A stretch of 32,220 nucleotides of DNA from Phycisphaeraceae bacterium. GTDB lineage: Bacteria > Planctomycetota > Phycisphaerae > Phycisphaerales > Phycisphaeraceae. This document shows, in pieces, positions 1 through 10,366 of the stretch. Position 1 is the stretch's first letter, and each line of letters starts with the position of its first letter. The notes under the pieces are model-generated. The model was given only the letters and a program-made list of their open reading frames with translations. It was not told the origin of the DNA and searched no databases. The translations under genes and the position numbers were made by a program. The stretch lies in NCBI GenBank assembly GCA_002686995.1, contig NYZC01000112.1:1-32220 (forward strand), read 5' to 3'.

Positions 1-1
1 C

Positions 2-40
2 CATGGCGACTGGAACTATGAGATACTTCCCGGTTCATGA
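2..40 (+). CDS. Possible 3' end of an upstream gene (13 codons)
   Basis: The second reading frame is open from the window edge and stops with a TGA at 38-40. That TGA overlaps the ATG at 37 of the next gene as ATGA, an arrangement typical of translationally coupled genes. The visible tail reads HGDWNYEILPGS. Nothing in it identifies a family, and such a short open stretch could be chance; only the ATGA overlap supports it. Confidence 0.2.
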   Translation, partial: HGDWNYEILPGS

Positions 41-2919
41 ATAACACATCGAGCCCCCATCAAAATTCGGTAACTTATTGTTTTGCGCGCCCTTACCTCT
101 CGGGCGGCGGTCGGTTCCTCAGCGTCCTCATGTCGATCACGAACGTCGATTCGGCCGGTGACGGCCAGTCGGCGCTGCCCACCGCGCGCGGTGAGACGGT
201 CGACATTCTTCTGGCCGCGCGGCCCGAGACCGGCGACGACGTCGAGATCACGCGCGTCGAAGGGGTCAGGGTCAACGTGCTGCGCGTCGGGCGCACCATC
301 CGGACCCGCGCCCGCGTCCAGATTCCGGCGACGGTCACCGACGGTCCGCACCGCATCGTGGCCACCCTCGACCCCGATAACAAGGTCGCCGAGCTCAACG
401 AGCCGGACGATCCGGCGACGCCCCAGGAGAACAACGTCGCCTTGACCGACCCGTTCGAGGTCGTGCAGGGGCTGCCCGACCTGGTCGTCGTCGTGCCCGA
501 GACGCGATCGATCCCCGAGGAGACGATCTCCTCGAACGGCAAGTACTACAACCTTCCGTTCGAGATCTGGAACGTCGGTACGCTCGCCGTCGAGAAGGAG
601 AAGACGGTCGACGTCACCGTGATCCAGCAGTCGGCGGACGGCTCCGACGAGTTTCTCCTGGAAACGATCGAGGGCATCAAGATCGGCGGCCTTCGCTCCG
701 GCCGGAAGATCCGGGGCCGGACGCGCGTCGAGTTCATCAACCGCGTCAACGACCTGCCGTTCAGCGAGCTGGACATCCAGAACTTCAAGCTGACCGTCGA
801 CCCGACAATGCAGATCACCGAGCTCGACGAGGAGAACAACGACGGCGTCTCGCAGGACATCGACGTGCTCCTCGGCGCGCCCGAGGTGTCGTTCGACATC
901 CGCAACCAGGTGCGCGTGCCGACGAAGCCGATCATCTCCGGCACCGGCAAGAAGTTCACGGCGCCGATCGAGGTGCACAATCACGGCAACGTGCCGTTCG
1001 ATTTCTTCCGCTTCACGCCCTACAACCTCACGCTCGTGGCGCGTCCCGACGGCGCGATCGACGACTCCGAGGACGGCGCGATGTCGGAGGAGACGCTGCT
1101 GACCGTGCGGCGCGTCAACGTCGATCGCAGCAACAGCTTCAGGGTCACCGGCACGCTTCCGGAGCAGATGCCCGACGGGACTTACAACCTCGTCACCAAG
1201 GTCCGCTTCATGAACGTGCTCGATCAGGAGTCGATCGAGTACTACGAAAACTCGGACCGGTCGTTCGACGTGATCGGCGGGTTCAAGAACCTGACCGTCA
1301 ACTTCGCCGACGGCTACACCGCGCCGGACGAGACGCTGGCCGGCTCGGGACGCGTCACCCGCTTCCCGGTGGTCGTCACCAACACCGGCAACCTCCCGCT
1401 ACCGAAGGACGCGACGGCGCGACTCGAGATCCTGGCCCGGCCCGCCGGGCTCGGCGACGATCCGTCCGCGGACGTCGTCGTGTACACCGACAACGAGCTG
1501 AAGCTCGCCCGCCTCGGACCGGAGCGCTCGAAGAAGCTGAATCTGCCCGTCAGGCTCCCTGCGGGGCTGGCCGAGCCCGATCCGGGCGAGATTCCGCCGC
1601 TCGCCGTCGGGGACGGCGCCGACTTCGTCTTCGTCGCGAAGATCACGCCGTCCGACGACGTCAACGAGAGCGACGACACCGACAACGAGGCGTTGAGCGA
1701 TCCGATCCACGTCATCGAGGGCAACCCCGACCTGGCGGTCGAGATCGCCGACGCGATCAAGGCGCCGACCGACGTCGTGACCGGCAACGGCAAGACGTAC
1801 CGGATCCCGCTGATCGTCTCGAACCTCGGGAACCTGGCCACGGACAACAAGGCCACGGTCTCGATCAAGATCCTGGCTCGCCCCACGGGCGAGGGCGACG
1901 ACGTGGTGGTCACCGAGCTGTCCGAGGTCCGTCTCGGCCGGATCGCCCCCGGTCGCAGCCGAAACCTCAACGTGCTGGCCGAGTTTCCAAGCGACCTGCT
2001 CGACGGCACCTACGAACTGATCGTGAAGATCGATTCCTCGGACGAGATTGCGGAGCTGGACGAAGAGAACAACGAGTCGGCGCCAAAGGGCGCGTTCGAC
2101 GCGGTGCGGGGCCTGCCGGACCTCGCGCTGGAGATCACGGACGATCGGCTGGACGACCGTGAGCTGGTGTCGGGCAACGGCGCGACGCTGAACCTGACGG
2201 TCAACGTCCACAACGCCGGCAACCTGCGGACGAAGGTCGGCCAGGCGGTCGACTTCAAGATCAAGGCGGTGAGCGAGGACGAAGAGACGATGTTCGACGT
2301 CGCGACGGTCGAGTCCGTCGACGTCGGCAGTATCAGGACCGGGCGGAGCCGGAAAGCCAACCTGCAGTTCACGCTGCCGCGCGAGGTCACCACCGGCACC
2401 TACCGGCTGGTCGTCGAGGCGGACGCGGCGAACGGGGTGACCGAGCATGGCGACGGGGCCGAGGACGAGAACGTGACGGAGGCGGGGAATGGCTTGAACA
2501 ACGTGGCGGAGGGACCGGTGATCCACGTCACGCGGGGCGCCCCCGACCTGACGATCGCCTTCTCCGACAGGCTCGACCTGCCCGACCAGACGGTGTCGGG
2601 CGACGGGTCGAAGCTCAAGGCGCCCCTGGTCATCACCAACGAAGGCAACCTGACCGTCGTGGCGAAGAAGGCCGTGAAGATCGTCATCTTCGCCCACCTC
2701 GTGGACGACGGCGACGATCACGAGAACGACATCGAGGTCGCGGTGCTGGAAGAGTACGTCGTGGGCGGCCTGCGCCCGGGCCAGTCGCGCCGCGTCACGG
2801 CGCAGTTCGTCCTCCCGCCCGGGTTCGGACCCGGCACCTTCTCCTTCATCGCGAAGGTGGACACCATCGAGCAGATCGAAGAGCTCGACGAGACGAACAA
2901 CGAAGCGACCTCGGTCTAG
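37..2919 (+). CDS. CARDB-like repeat protein (seven repeats, first incomplete)
   Basis: A 960-residue protein built almost entirely of about 130-150-residue repeats. Each runs G-x-PDL...SGNGK...P-V-N-x-GNL, then a VxIxILARP strand, then LRPGRSR, and ends in ELDEENN. Repeats begin near residues 145, 280, 413, 562, 692 and 834, with an incomplete first copy before them. The pattern is that of CARDB (cell-adhesion-related domain in bacteria) beta-sandwich domains, usually found in secreted or surface proteins. The Asp/Glu/Asn-rich repeat ends could bind calcium (inference). Oddly, there is no signal peptide, and the first repeat lacks its PDL strand: homology starts at YLSGGGRF, preceded by about 20 unrelated residues from an AT-richer stretch (36-90). 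An in-frame stop at 19-21 prevents extension. The gene may have lost its 5' end, or secretion may use another route. No membrane or PEP-CTERM tail is visible. The next gene is convergent. Confidence 0.8.
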   Translation: MNNTSSPHQNSVTYCFARPYLSGGGRFLSVLMSITNVDSAGDGQSALPTARGETVDILLAARPETGDDVEITRVEGVRVNVLRVGRTIRTRARVQIPATVTDGPHRIVATLDPDNKVAELNEPDDPATPQENNVALTDPFEVVQGLPDLVVVVPETRSIPEETISSNGKYYNLPFEIWNVGTLAVEKEKTVDVTVIQQSADGSDEFLLETIEGIKIGGLRSGRKIRGRTRVEFINRVNDLPFSELDIQNFKLTVDPTMQITELDEENNDGVSQDIDVLLGAPEVSFDIRNQVRVPTKPIISGTGKKFTAPIEVHNHGNVPFDFFRFTPYNLTLVARPDGAIDDSEDGAMSEETLLTVRRVNVDRSNSFRVTGTLPEQMPDGTYNLVTKVRFMNVLDQESIEYYENSDRSFDVIGGFKNLTVNFADGYTAPDETLAGSGRVTRFPVVVTNTGNLPLPKDATARLEILARPAGLGDDPSADVVVYTDNELKLARLGPERSKKLNLPVRLPAGLAEPDPGEIPPLAVGDGADFVFVAKITPSDDVNESDDTDNEALSDPIHVIEGNPDLAVEIADAIKAPTDVVTGNGKTYRIPLIVSNLGNLATDNKATVSIKILARPTGEGDDVVVTELSEVRLGRIAPGRSRNLNVLAEFPSDLLDGTYELIVKIDSSDEIAELDEENNESAPKGAFDAVRGLPDLALEITDDRLDDRELVSGNGATLNLTVNVHNAGNLRTKVGQAVDFKIKAVSEDEETMFDVATVESVDVGSIRTGRSRKANLQFTLPREVTTGTYRLVVEADAANGVTEHGDGAEDENVTEAGNGLNNVAEGPVIHVTRGAPDLTIAFSDRLDLPDQTVSGDGSKLKAPLVITNEGNLTVVAKKAVKIVIFAHLVDDGDDHENDIEVAVLEEYVVGGLRPGQSRRVTAQFVLPPGFGPGTFSFIAKVDTIEQIEELDETNNEATSV

Positions 2920-2921
2920 AC

Positions 2922-2966
2922 ATTGAGCGGTTCGTCATCAAGCCAATCGTTATTGGTCGTTTCGGA
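2922..2966 (+). repeat. 45-bp dispersed 3'-end element, copy A
   Basis: It starts three bases after the stop codon of the CARDB gene. It aligns without gaps to the segment at 11801-11845 read on the minus strand; by hand count 35 of 45 positions are identical. The core CCAATCGTTATTGG is a 5-bp stem with a CGTT loop, and the distal end GTTTCGGA is identical in both copies. There is no T-tract, so it is not a standard intrinsic terminator. Function unknown. Confidence 0.6.
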
Positions 2967-3024
2967 CTCGGGTAAGGAGCCTGGTCCGATACGACAAACA
3001 ACGATTGCTTCGTGACGTGCCACG

Positions 3025-3798
3025 CTAAAACAGCTCGTCGTAGGTCTGCCGCATCGCCGTCATGCCGGCCCGGAGCATTTCGATCTCCGAGGTCAGGCTG
3101 AACATCTGGCAGCCCAGCTCGCGGCACTTGCGCGCGTGCTCGATGCTGGTCGGCAGCACGCCCCATGACTTGCCCGCCTTCTTCGCCGCCGCCGAGACCT
3201 TCTCCAGCGCCGTGACGCAGCGCGGATGCATCGACTCGCCGGGCACGCCGAACGCCGCGGCCAGGTCGCCCGGACCGACGAACAGCGAATCGACCCCGTC
3301 GACGGCCGCGATTTCGTCGGCGCAGTCGACCGCCTCGGTCGTCTCGATCTGGATCGCCAGCCACCGATCGCGATTGCAGCGCTCGACGTGCTCGGCGAGA
3401 TCGCTCGCACAGTACGCCGCCTCGTAGTTGCCGCGAAACATGCCGCGCGAGCCGACCGGCGGGTATTTCGCCCAGTCGACGATGCGACGCACCTCCTCGA
3501 CGTTCCGTATCTGCGCCGTCATGATGCCGAACGCGCCGGCCTCCATCGGCCGCATGATCGTCGTGTAGTCGAGCGGCGGGACGCGGACGAACCCTTCGAG
3601 CCCTGCGGAACGGCACGCGAGCATGAGCACCTCGATCTCACGCTGCGTCACCGCGGAGTGCTCCTGGTCGATCCACAGGCCGTGCAGACCCCCCATGATG
3701 CCGACGATTTCAATGACCTTCGGGTGCGCGATGGGTCCGACCATCATCACCCGAACCTCCTCGCCGTCACGCAACATCTGCTTGATGGGTTTGCTCAT
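3025..3798 (-). CDS. HpcH/HpaI-family class II aldolase
   Basis: A 257-residue protein, the usual length of the HpcH/HpaI aldolase family, which cleaves or forms 2-oxo-acid aldols (for example 4-hydroxy-2-oxoheptanedioate or 2-keto-3-deoxy-L-rhamnonate) to give pyruvate and an aldehyde with a divalent metal. Family landmarks are present: WIDQEH with the base-like His47, VRVPP with Arg72, the AGAFGIM segment, KYPPVGSRGM near 111-120, QIET with metal ligand Glu152, and VGPGDLAAAFG with metal ligand Asp178. GAGGAG lies about nine bases before the ATG at 3798. It is divergent from a rhamnosidase-like glycosidase across a 248-bp gap containing a dyad. A role in deoxy-sugar acid (for example rhamnonate) breakdown is therefore plausible but inferred; substrate cannot be read from sequence. 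Confidence 0.88.
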   Translation of the reverse strand: MSKPIKQMLRDGEEVRVMMVGPIAHPKVIEIVGIMGGLHGLWIDQEHSAVTQREIEVLMLACRSAGLEGFVRVPPLDYTTIMRPMEAGAFGIMTAQIRNVEEVRRIVDWAKYPPVGSRGMFRGNYEAAYCASDLAEHVERCNRDRWLAIQIETTEAVDCADEIAAVDGVDSLFVGPGDLAAAFGVPGESMHPRCVTALEKVSAAAKKAGKSWGVLPTSIEHARKCRELGCQMFSLTSEIEMLRAGMTAMRQTYDELF

Positions 3799-3925
3799 GT
3801 CCAGCGACTCCTCTGCGGCTCGATCCGCGATGCGGGGAGGTCGGTGCGCGCCGCCCCTTACTCGTTTGTCCTCGTCGTCCTAGTCGTCCTCGTCGTCGTC
3901 ACTCGTCTTCGATCGGCTGCGCCGG

Positions 3926-3962
3926 GATCGGCTCCATGGCAAGCGTATATCATGGAGCCATC
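3926..3962. promoter_or_regulatory. Inverted repeat between divergent aldolase and glycosidase genes
   Basis: A perfect 9-bp inverted repeat GGCTCCATG / CATGGAGCC (3930-3938 and 3951-3959) surrounds a 12-bp AT-richer spacer containing GTATAT. It extends by GAT/ATC if one bulged C is allowed. It lies between two divergently transcribed sugar-related genes, so it could be an operator or an RNA hairpin in one leader. No binding protein is encoded next to it. Role inferred only from position and symmetry. Confidence 0.4.
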
Positions 3963-3965
3963 GAC

Positions 3966-4019
3966 AGTTTCGGGAGTTTCGGGAGTTTCGGGAGTTTCGG
4001 GAGTTTCGGAAGCTTCGGG
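3966..4019. repeat. 9-bp tandem repeat, six copies
   Basis: Six head-to-tail copies of AGTTTCGGG; the fifth ends in A and the sixth has one internal T-to-C change. The array ends 27 bp before the ATG of the glycosidase and starts four bases after the inverted repeat. It follows the 9-bp period exactly and has no coding role. GTC-rich trinucleotide runs also occur nearby at about 3868-3902. Confidence 0.9.
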
Positions 4020-4046
4020 TGAACACCCCCACCGTCGCGACTTCCC

Positions 4047-5806
4047 ATGACGATGTCAAACCTCACCGCGGCCTTTCTGGACCCACCTCGCGAGTTCGGC
4101 GTCATGCCGTTCTGGTTCCTGAATGACGACCTCGACGAAGCGGAGATGCGCCGGCAGATCGCGGACTTCGAAGCACACGGTGCGACAGGGTTCATCATCC
4201 ACCCGCGCGTCGGCCTGCCCACGAAGCTGTCATGGATGTCCGATGCGCTGCTCGCGTTCTACGACGTCGCGATCGACGAGGCGCAGCGGCGCGGCATGTA
4301 CGCCCTGCTCTACGACGAAGGCATGTATCCCTCGGGATCGTCGGCCGGGCAGGTCGTCGCCGCGAACCCGGATTTCCAGTGCCGGTGCCTGGCGCGCATC
4401 GAACTCGATCGCGACGCGCCGCCGGCGCTCGACGCCGATCAGAACCTGGTGGCCGTCGTGCCGCGCCGCGGCGGCGGGCACCTCGCGGTGATCGATCGCA
4501 AGGCCGATGCGTACATCCGCGGCCTGCACCTTGACGCGGTGACCGGGGAGAACCGGCCGGCCGCCGGCGACCTGCTGAACCCGGACGCGATGGCGCAGTT
4601 CATCCGGTGCGTGTACGACGTCTTCGCCGAGCGCTTCGGCGCGCACTTCGGCCGGACCGTGCCCGCCGTCTTCACGGACGAGCCGGGGCTGCTCGCCAAG
4701 TGCGACGAGGCCGGCGAGGTCCGGCCGGGCACCACCAGCATCCTCGAGCACGTCAATCGCATTCTCGGATACGACTTCACGCCCCATCTGCCGGCGCTGT
4801 GGTACGACGACGAGCCGGACGCCGCGCGACACCGCGACGCCTACGAACGCGCCGTTCACCTGCGCCTCAACGAGACGTATTACGCGCAGCTCAGCGCCTG
4901 GTGCGACGCCCACGGCCTCGCGCTGACCGGCCATCCCGCGGAGGGCGACGAGCTGGCGTCGCTTCGCTACTTCCATGTGCCCGGGCAGGACGTCGTGTGG
5001 CGCAACGTGCTGCCCGACCATCCGACGGCGCTCGCATGCCCCCAGTCGGCGCAGGGCAAGTGCACTTCGTCGGCGATGATTCACCTCGGCCGGCGCCGCA
5101 ACGCGAACGAGTGCTGCGGCGCCTACGGCCACGAGCTGACGTATGAGGAGATGTGCTGGCTCGCGAACTGGTGCCTCGTCCGTGGTGGGACCGCTATCGG
5201 CCCTACGCCGACGCATGTCGCCGGCTGTGCTGGCTGAACACCGACGCGACGCACGTCTGCCGCGTCGCGATCCTCGGCAAGCCGTTCCACGCGCCGTGGG
5301 CACCGGCGAAGGTGTGCTTCGAGCACCAGGTCGACTTCAACTACGTCGAGGAGCAGCACCTGTGGGAGGACGCGCGCGTCGACGCCGACGGCCTGCACCT
5401 GGCCGGCATGCACTACGCGGTCGTACTGTTCGAGCAGGAGCCCGATGCCCGCGCTCGCGCCGCGCTCGCGCCGCTCGAGCAGTCCGGCGGCGTGCTGCGG
5501 TACGACCCGGCAACGCCCGAACGCGAACTGATCGAAGGGATTGACCGGCGCACCGCCCGTGACGTGCGCGTCACGCCGCCGACGCCCGGCCTGCGCGTCA
5601 GGCACGTCGTCAAGGATGCGCGCCAATGGCTGATCGTGTTCAACGAGGTTCGCACCCCCGCCGAGTTCACGCTGGAATGGGCCGCGCTCGGGGCCGGCGA
5701 TGCGTTACGGGTTAATCCCGCGACAAGCGACCGCCGGCCGCTGCCGCCGGACCGGCGCCTGTCGCTGGCCGGTCACGAGATCACCGTGATTGCCATGGAG
5801 CCGTGA
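4047..5806 (+). pseudogene. GH106-like (alpha-L-rhamnosidase-related) glycosidase, frameshifted
   Basis: Two reading frames together encode one protein. The first (from ATG 4047) has FWFLNDDLDEAEMRRQI, then ATGFIIHPRVGLPTKLSW, then YDEGMYPSGSSAG near residues 89-100, and FTDEPGLL near 209-216. These resemble the (beta/alpha)8 barrel of GH106-type alpha-L-rhamnosidase relatives, in which an acidic residue such as Glu212 could be catalytic. It runs to LANWCLVRGG near 5189. The second frame picks up at PRPWWDRYRPYADACRRLCWLN (from about 5174) and continues through a C-terminal beta domain to TGA 5804-5806. From memory of the family, about 25-30 residues normally separate these two blocks, so the junction near 5175-5186 looks like an out-of-frame deletion rather than a single-base slip. 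It is a real decay event or an assembly error. There is no signal peptide. Family assignment is moderate. Confidence 0.7.
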
Positions 5807-5849
5807 GCGTTTGCCACTGCTCCCGGCAGTGCTCCACTGTCCGCGCGTC

Positions 5850-7385
5850 CTAGGCCGCGATCGCGCGGACCACATCGTCACGGTAATGAATCGCGTCGAC
5901 CACGTCAGGGTCGAACTGCCGTCCGCTCTGCCGACGCAATTCGGCGAGCGCGTGCGACCTGGACATGGCCGCGCGATAGGAACGATTGGTCAGCATCGTC
6001 ACGAGCGCATCGGCCACGCAGAGGATGCGCGCCCCGTCGAGGCCCGTCTCTTCTTCCTGGTCGGGTCCGCTGCGCAGGCTCGCATCGTAGCGCTGGTGAT
6101 GATTCTGGATGTAGCGGATGGTCTGCTCGTCGATGCCGAGGCGCTCGGTGATCCAGACGCCGTAGTCGTCGTGCCGCGCCATCAGGTGCCACTCCTGCGC
6201 GGTGAGCGACCTCGGCTTGGCGAGAAGCTGCTCGGGGATGACGCATTTGCCGATGTCGTGCATCAGGCCGGCGACCCGCACGCGCTCGACCTCGACCTCG
6301 GGCAATTTCATGAGCTCCGCGAGGTCGACCGCGAGGCGGCTGACCTTCACGCAATGGTCGGTGATGTGCGCCCATTGCGTGGGGCCCAGCGTCCGATCCA
6401 GGCGGCGAATCAGCTCGATCCGCCGCGCTTCGGGCCCCTCGGGCATGCCGGCGACCTCGTCCAGCGCGCGCGACACGTCGACCATGTCGTCGGTGCACAC
6501 GGTGTTCCAGCCACGACGGCGCGCCAGCAGCAGGGCCTCGCCCGCACGCACGACGACGTCGTGGAGGTCGGCGCCGGCCTCGCCGCGGGACAGTCCGATC
6601 GTCGCCGAAAGGCCGCGCTCCAGTCCGCCCGATGACAGCTCGATCGTTTCGATCTGCTGCCGCAGCGACTCGGCCCACAGCCATTCATCGAGAACGGACG
6701 CGCTGTCGCGGCATACGAGCACCTGCGCCGTGGACCAGAGGCACATGACGTCCGCAGCAGTCAGGTGAGGCGCGATCAGCGAGGCGACCGATTCCAGATC
6801 GTGGTCGCTCGGCCCGCGGCCGGCCGAGCCCTCTTCTGTGTCATTGCAATGCAAGTCGACCATGGCGCACACGGACGGCCTGCCTGACCAGCGCCGCGCC
6901 GCCAAGCGATGCTCCGCGACATGTCGGTCGCACAGGGCGCCGGTTCCGATCGCCGCGTCGTCACCGGACGTCGAAAGCGCCGGTGCTGCCGGAGGCCCGT
7001 CGACGGAACCCGCCGCGACGAGACGTTCCACGCATCGCCAGAGCGCGTCGCCGTCGCGGGCGTCCGCAGAGGAGATCGACGCCAGCCCCAACCCGCGGAT
7101 GGCGTGCTCGTCCTCGGCCCGGTCACACACGATCAACGCGTGCGACGCGCCGACCGAAAGCGCGACCGCGTCGACGACGTCGGCCGCGTCCCCGTCGGGA
7201 AGGCGGTAGTCGATGACGGCGCAGTCATAGGCCAGCACGTCGAGGGCCTGGATGCAGGCGGCGGCGGAGTCGGCAACCGTGACGTTGACCTGGCCCTGCC
7301 CGTGCGCCAGCGCGAGCAGCAGCCGATGGTCGCGGTCGGGGTTCTCAGCAAGCAGAACCCGAATTCGTGAGCGGTCGGTCCCCAT
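5850..7385 (-). CDS. Response regulator with degenerate GGDEF-like and HD-GYP-like domains
   Basis: A 511-residue protein. I chose the ATG at 7385 because AGGAAG lies four bases before it; an upstream in-frame ATG at 7472 has no such site. Residues 8-125 look like a receiver domain, with Asp59 (CAVIDYRLPDG) as the likely phosphorylation site. Residues 168-300 fold-match a GGDEF domain (ATIGLSRGE, GEALLLARRRGWN) but lack the GGDEF/GGEEF active loop. Residues 335-510 are an HD domain with His344, HDIGK (376-380) and NHHQRYD (428-434). The segment where HD-GYP phosphodiesterases have GYP reads ASLRSG. HD-GYP proteins hydrolyse cyclic di-GMP; whether this one does is doubtful. The receiver's first acidic pair is Glu14-Asn15 rather than two Asp. 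No partner kinase is adjacent. It is convergent with the glycosidase and divergent from glnS. Confidence 0.82.
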   Translation of the reverse strand: MGTDRSRIRVLLAENPDRDHRLLLALAHGQGQVNVTVADSAAACIQALDVLAYDCAVIDYRLPDGDAADVVDAVALSVGASHALIVCDRAEDEHAIRGLGLASISSADARDGDALWRCVERLVAAGSVDGPPAAPALSTSGDDAAIGTGALCDRHVAEHRLAARRWSGRPSVCAMVDLHCNDTEEGSAGRGPSDHDLESVASLIAPHLTAADVMCLWSTAQVLVCRDSASVLDEWLWAESLRQQIETIELSSGGLERGLSATIGLSRGEAGADLHDVVVRAGEALLLARRRGWNTVCTDDMVDVSRALDEVAGMPEGPEARRIELIRRLDRTLGPTQWAHITDHCVKVSRLAVDLAELMKLPEVEVERVRVAGLMHDIGKCVIPEQLLAKPRSLTAQEWHLMARHDDYGVWITERLGIDEQTIRYIQNHHQRYDASLRSGPDQEEETGLDGARILCVADALVTMLTNRSYRAAMSRSHALAELRRQSGRQFDPDVVDAIHYRDDVVRAIAA

Positions 7386-7778
7386 CGTGCTTCCTGTGAG
7401 TGACTCCGTGAATGGAACCCTTCTGAATTCGGCAGCGGTACGGACGGGATTCATCCGGTCAAGCGAAAGCACGTTAAAAAAGCCGGTGCCGCGCGTGGCA
7501 AGATGGTTCCGCCGGTTTATCGGGTGCCAGCGACATCGTCGGAAATCGCCCTACAGACGGCACAGGCGCGTGGAATCCAGGGCCCGGGGGCGGCTCGCGG
7601 GTCCCGGGCGGGGCCAGCGTCCGATCATCCGGCCCGCGCCGGCCTCCGTCCACATCCGTATCCAGCGGAGTCCAGCCGTGTCCAGACGTGGCTCTTTCCC
7701 CCGGGTCGCAGTTGCATCCAGTCCGCGCGCTGTCAAGATATGCCACCTGAACCGACCCGACCCGACCGAGGAACCCGA
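7386..7778. other. Divergent intergenic region between the response regulator and glnS
   Basis: 393 bp without a convincing gene. The glnS frame is open through much of it, but the predicted residues before the synthetase are proline/arginine-rich and unlike any synthetase. On the minus strand a GC-rich segment is followed by TTTTTT at about 7475-7480, upstream of the response regulator; its stem is too weak to call a terminator. A candidate glnS promoter lies at 7712-7741. No tRNA, T-box or riboswitch fold was recognised by eye. Confidence 0.6.
7712..7741 (+). promoter_or_regulatory. Candidate sigma-70-type promoter for glnS
   Basis: TTGCAT (7712-7717) and AGATAT (7736-7741) are separated by 18 bp. 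Transcription would begin near 7750, leaving a short leader with GAGGA before the TTG start at 7779. If real, it would exclude the ATG at 7740 as the start codon. The -10 match is weak. Confidence 0.25.
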
Positions 7779-9445
<1,667 letters not shown>

Positions 9446-9449
<4 letters not shown>

Positions 9450-10261
9450 CATACCCGCTCGATCCCGAATACCCCTACACCATGCCGACCGTGAGCGTGT
9501 TCCGCGATCCCCGCCCGTGGGACCAGGGCGGCATGCGCTACGGGCGCACGACGGCGTTCACCGTGACCTTTCGCACGGAGACCGACGCGGCGTCGCGGCT
9601 GCTGCCCGCGCCGTTCCGGCTCGACGGCGACGCCCAGGTGAGCGTGTCGATCGTCCAGTGCGAGGACGTCGACTGGCTGGCGGGGCGAGCCTACAACCTC
9701 ATCGGCGTCGACGTCGCCGCCGTGTTCGACGGTCAGGTCGACCAGGACGTGCACGGTGTCTTCTGCGTGGTCATGTGGGAGAACATGACCGAGCCCATCC
9801 TCGGCGGCCGCGACCACAGCGGCGTGCCCAAGGTCTACGCCGACATCCCCAACCTGCTGCGCCACGGCGAAGCGTGCCGCGGCAGCGCGTCGCACTTCGG
9901 CTACCCGATTCTCGAGACGGCCGCCCGCGATCTCGCGCCGCTCTCCGCGGCGCGCCGGGCCGAGCTGGAGCAGGCGAAGCGCGACGGCAACTGGATGAAC
10001 CTCAAGTACTTCCCGAACGCGACGAACACCGGGCCGGACGTCTGCTATGCCTGCACGTATCCGTCGAGCGGATCGTGTCCCGCCGCGTGGGAAGGCGCGG
10101 GGGAGATCCGCTTCTTCCAATCGAGCTTCGAGAAGAACCCGACGCAGCACGTGCTGATCAACCTGCTCGCGAACCTGCCGGTGCTCGAGGTGTGCCTGGC
10201 GCGCATCGTCGTCTGGGAGCCCTTCATGGCGCTCGACCGCGAACCGCGCATCCTCCGGTGA
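9446..10261 (+). CDS. Acetoacetate decarboxylase-like protein
   Basis: 271 residues from the ATG that overlaps the glnS stop; AAGAAG precedes it. The segment [19 protein letters not shown] (about 116-134) matches the acetoacetate decarboxylase superfamily region that carries the Schiff-base lysine, here Lys129. Later segments ([14 protein letters not shown], a closing beta-rich half) are also consistent with the family barrel. Known members decarboxylate acetoacetate to acetone and CO2, but many homologues act as aldolase-dehydratases or on other 3-oxo acids, so the substrate is open. The following gene encodes a 3-hydroxyacid dehydrogenase that would yield a 3-oxo acid, suggesting sequential action (inference). 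A role tied to glnS is unlikely beyond shared transcription. Confidence 0.8.
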
Positions 10262-10366
10262 TCAGGTCATCTGTCAGCGCGTCGGTTCGTCATTCGTCAT
10301 CCATGATTTCCGCGTGGACTGCCGCGCGTGACGAAGTGACCGGCCATGCCTAGACGGAATGCCCCC

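Noticed and set aside
3966..4019. CRISPR array
   Set aside because: The 9-bp units are contiguous with no spacers, and there are no cas genes.
7503..7778. Longer N-terminus for GlnRS
   Set aside because: GlnRS homology starts about ten residues after the TTG at 7779; upstream residues are low-complexity, and a ribosome site matches the TTG.
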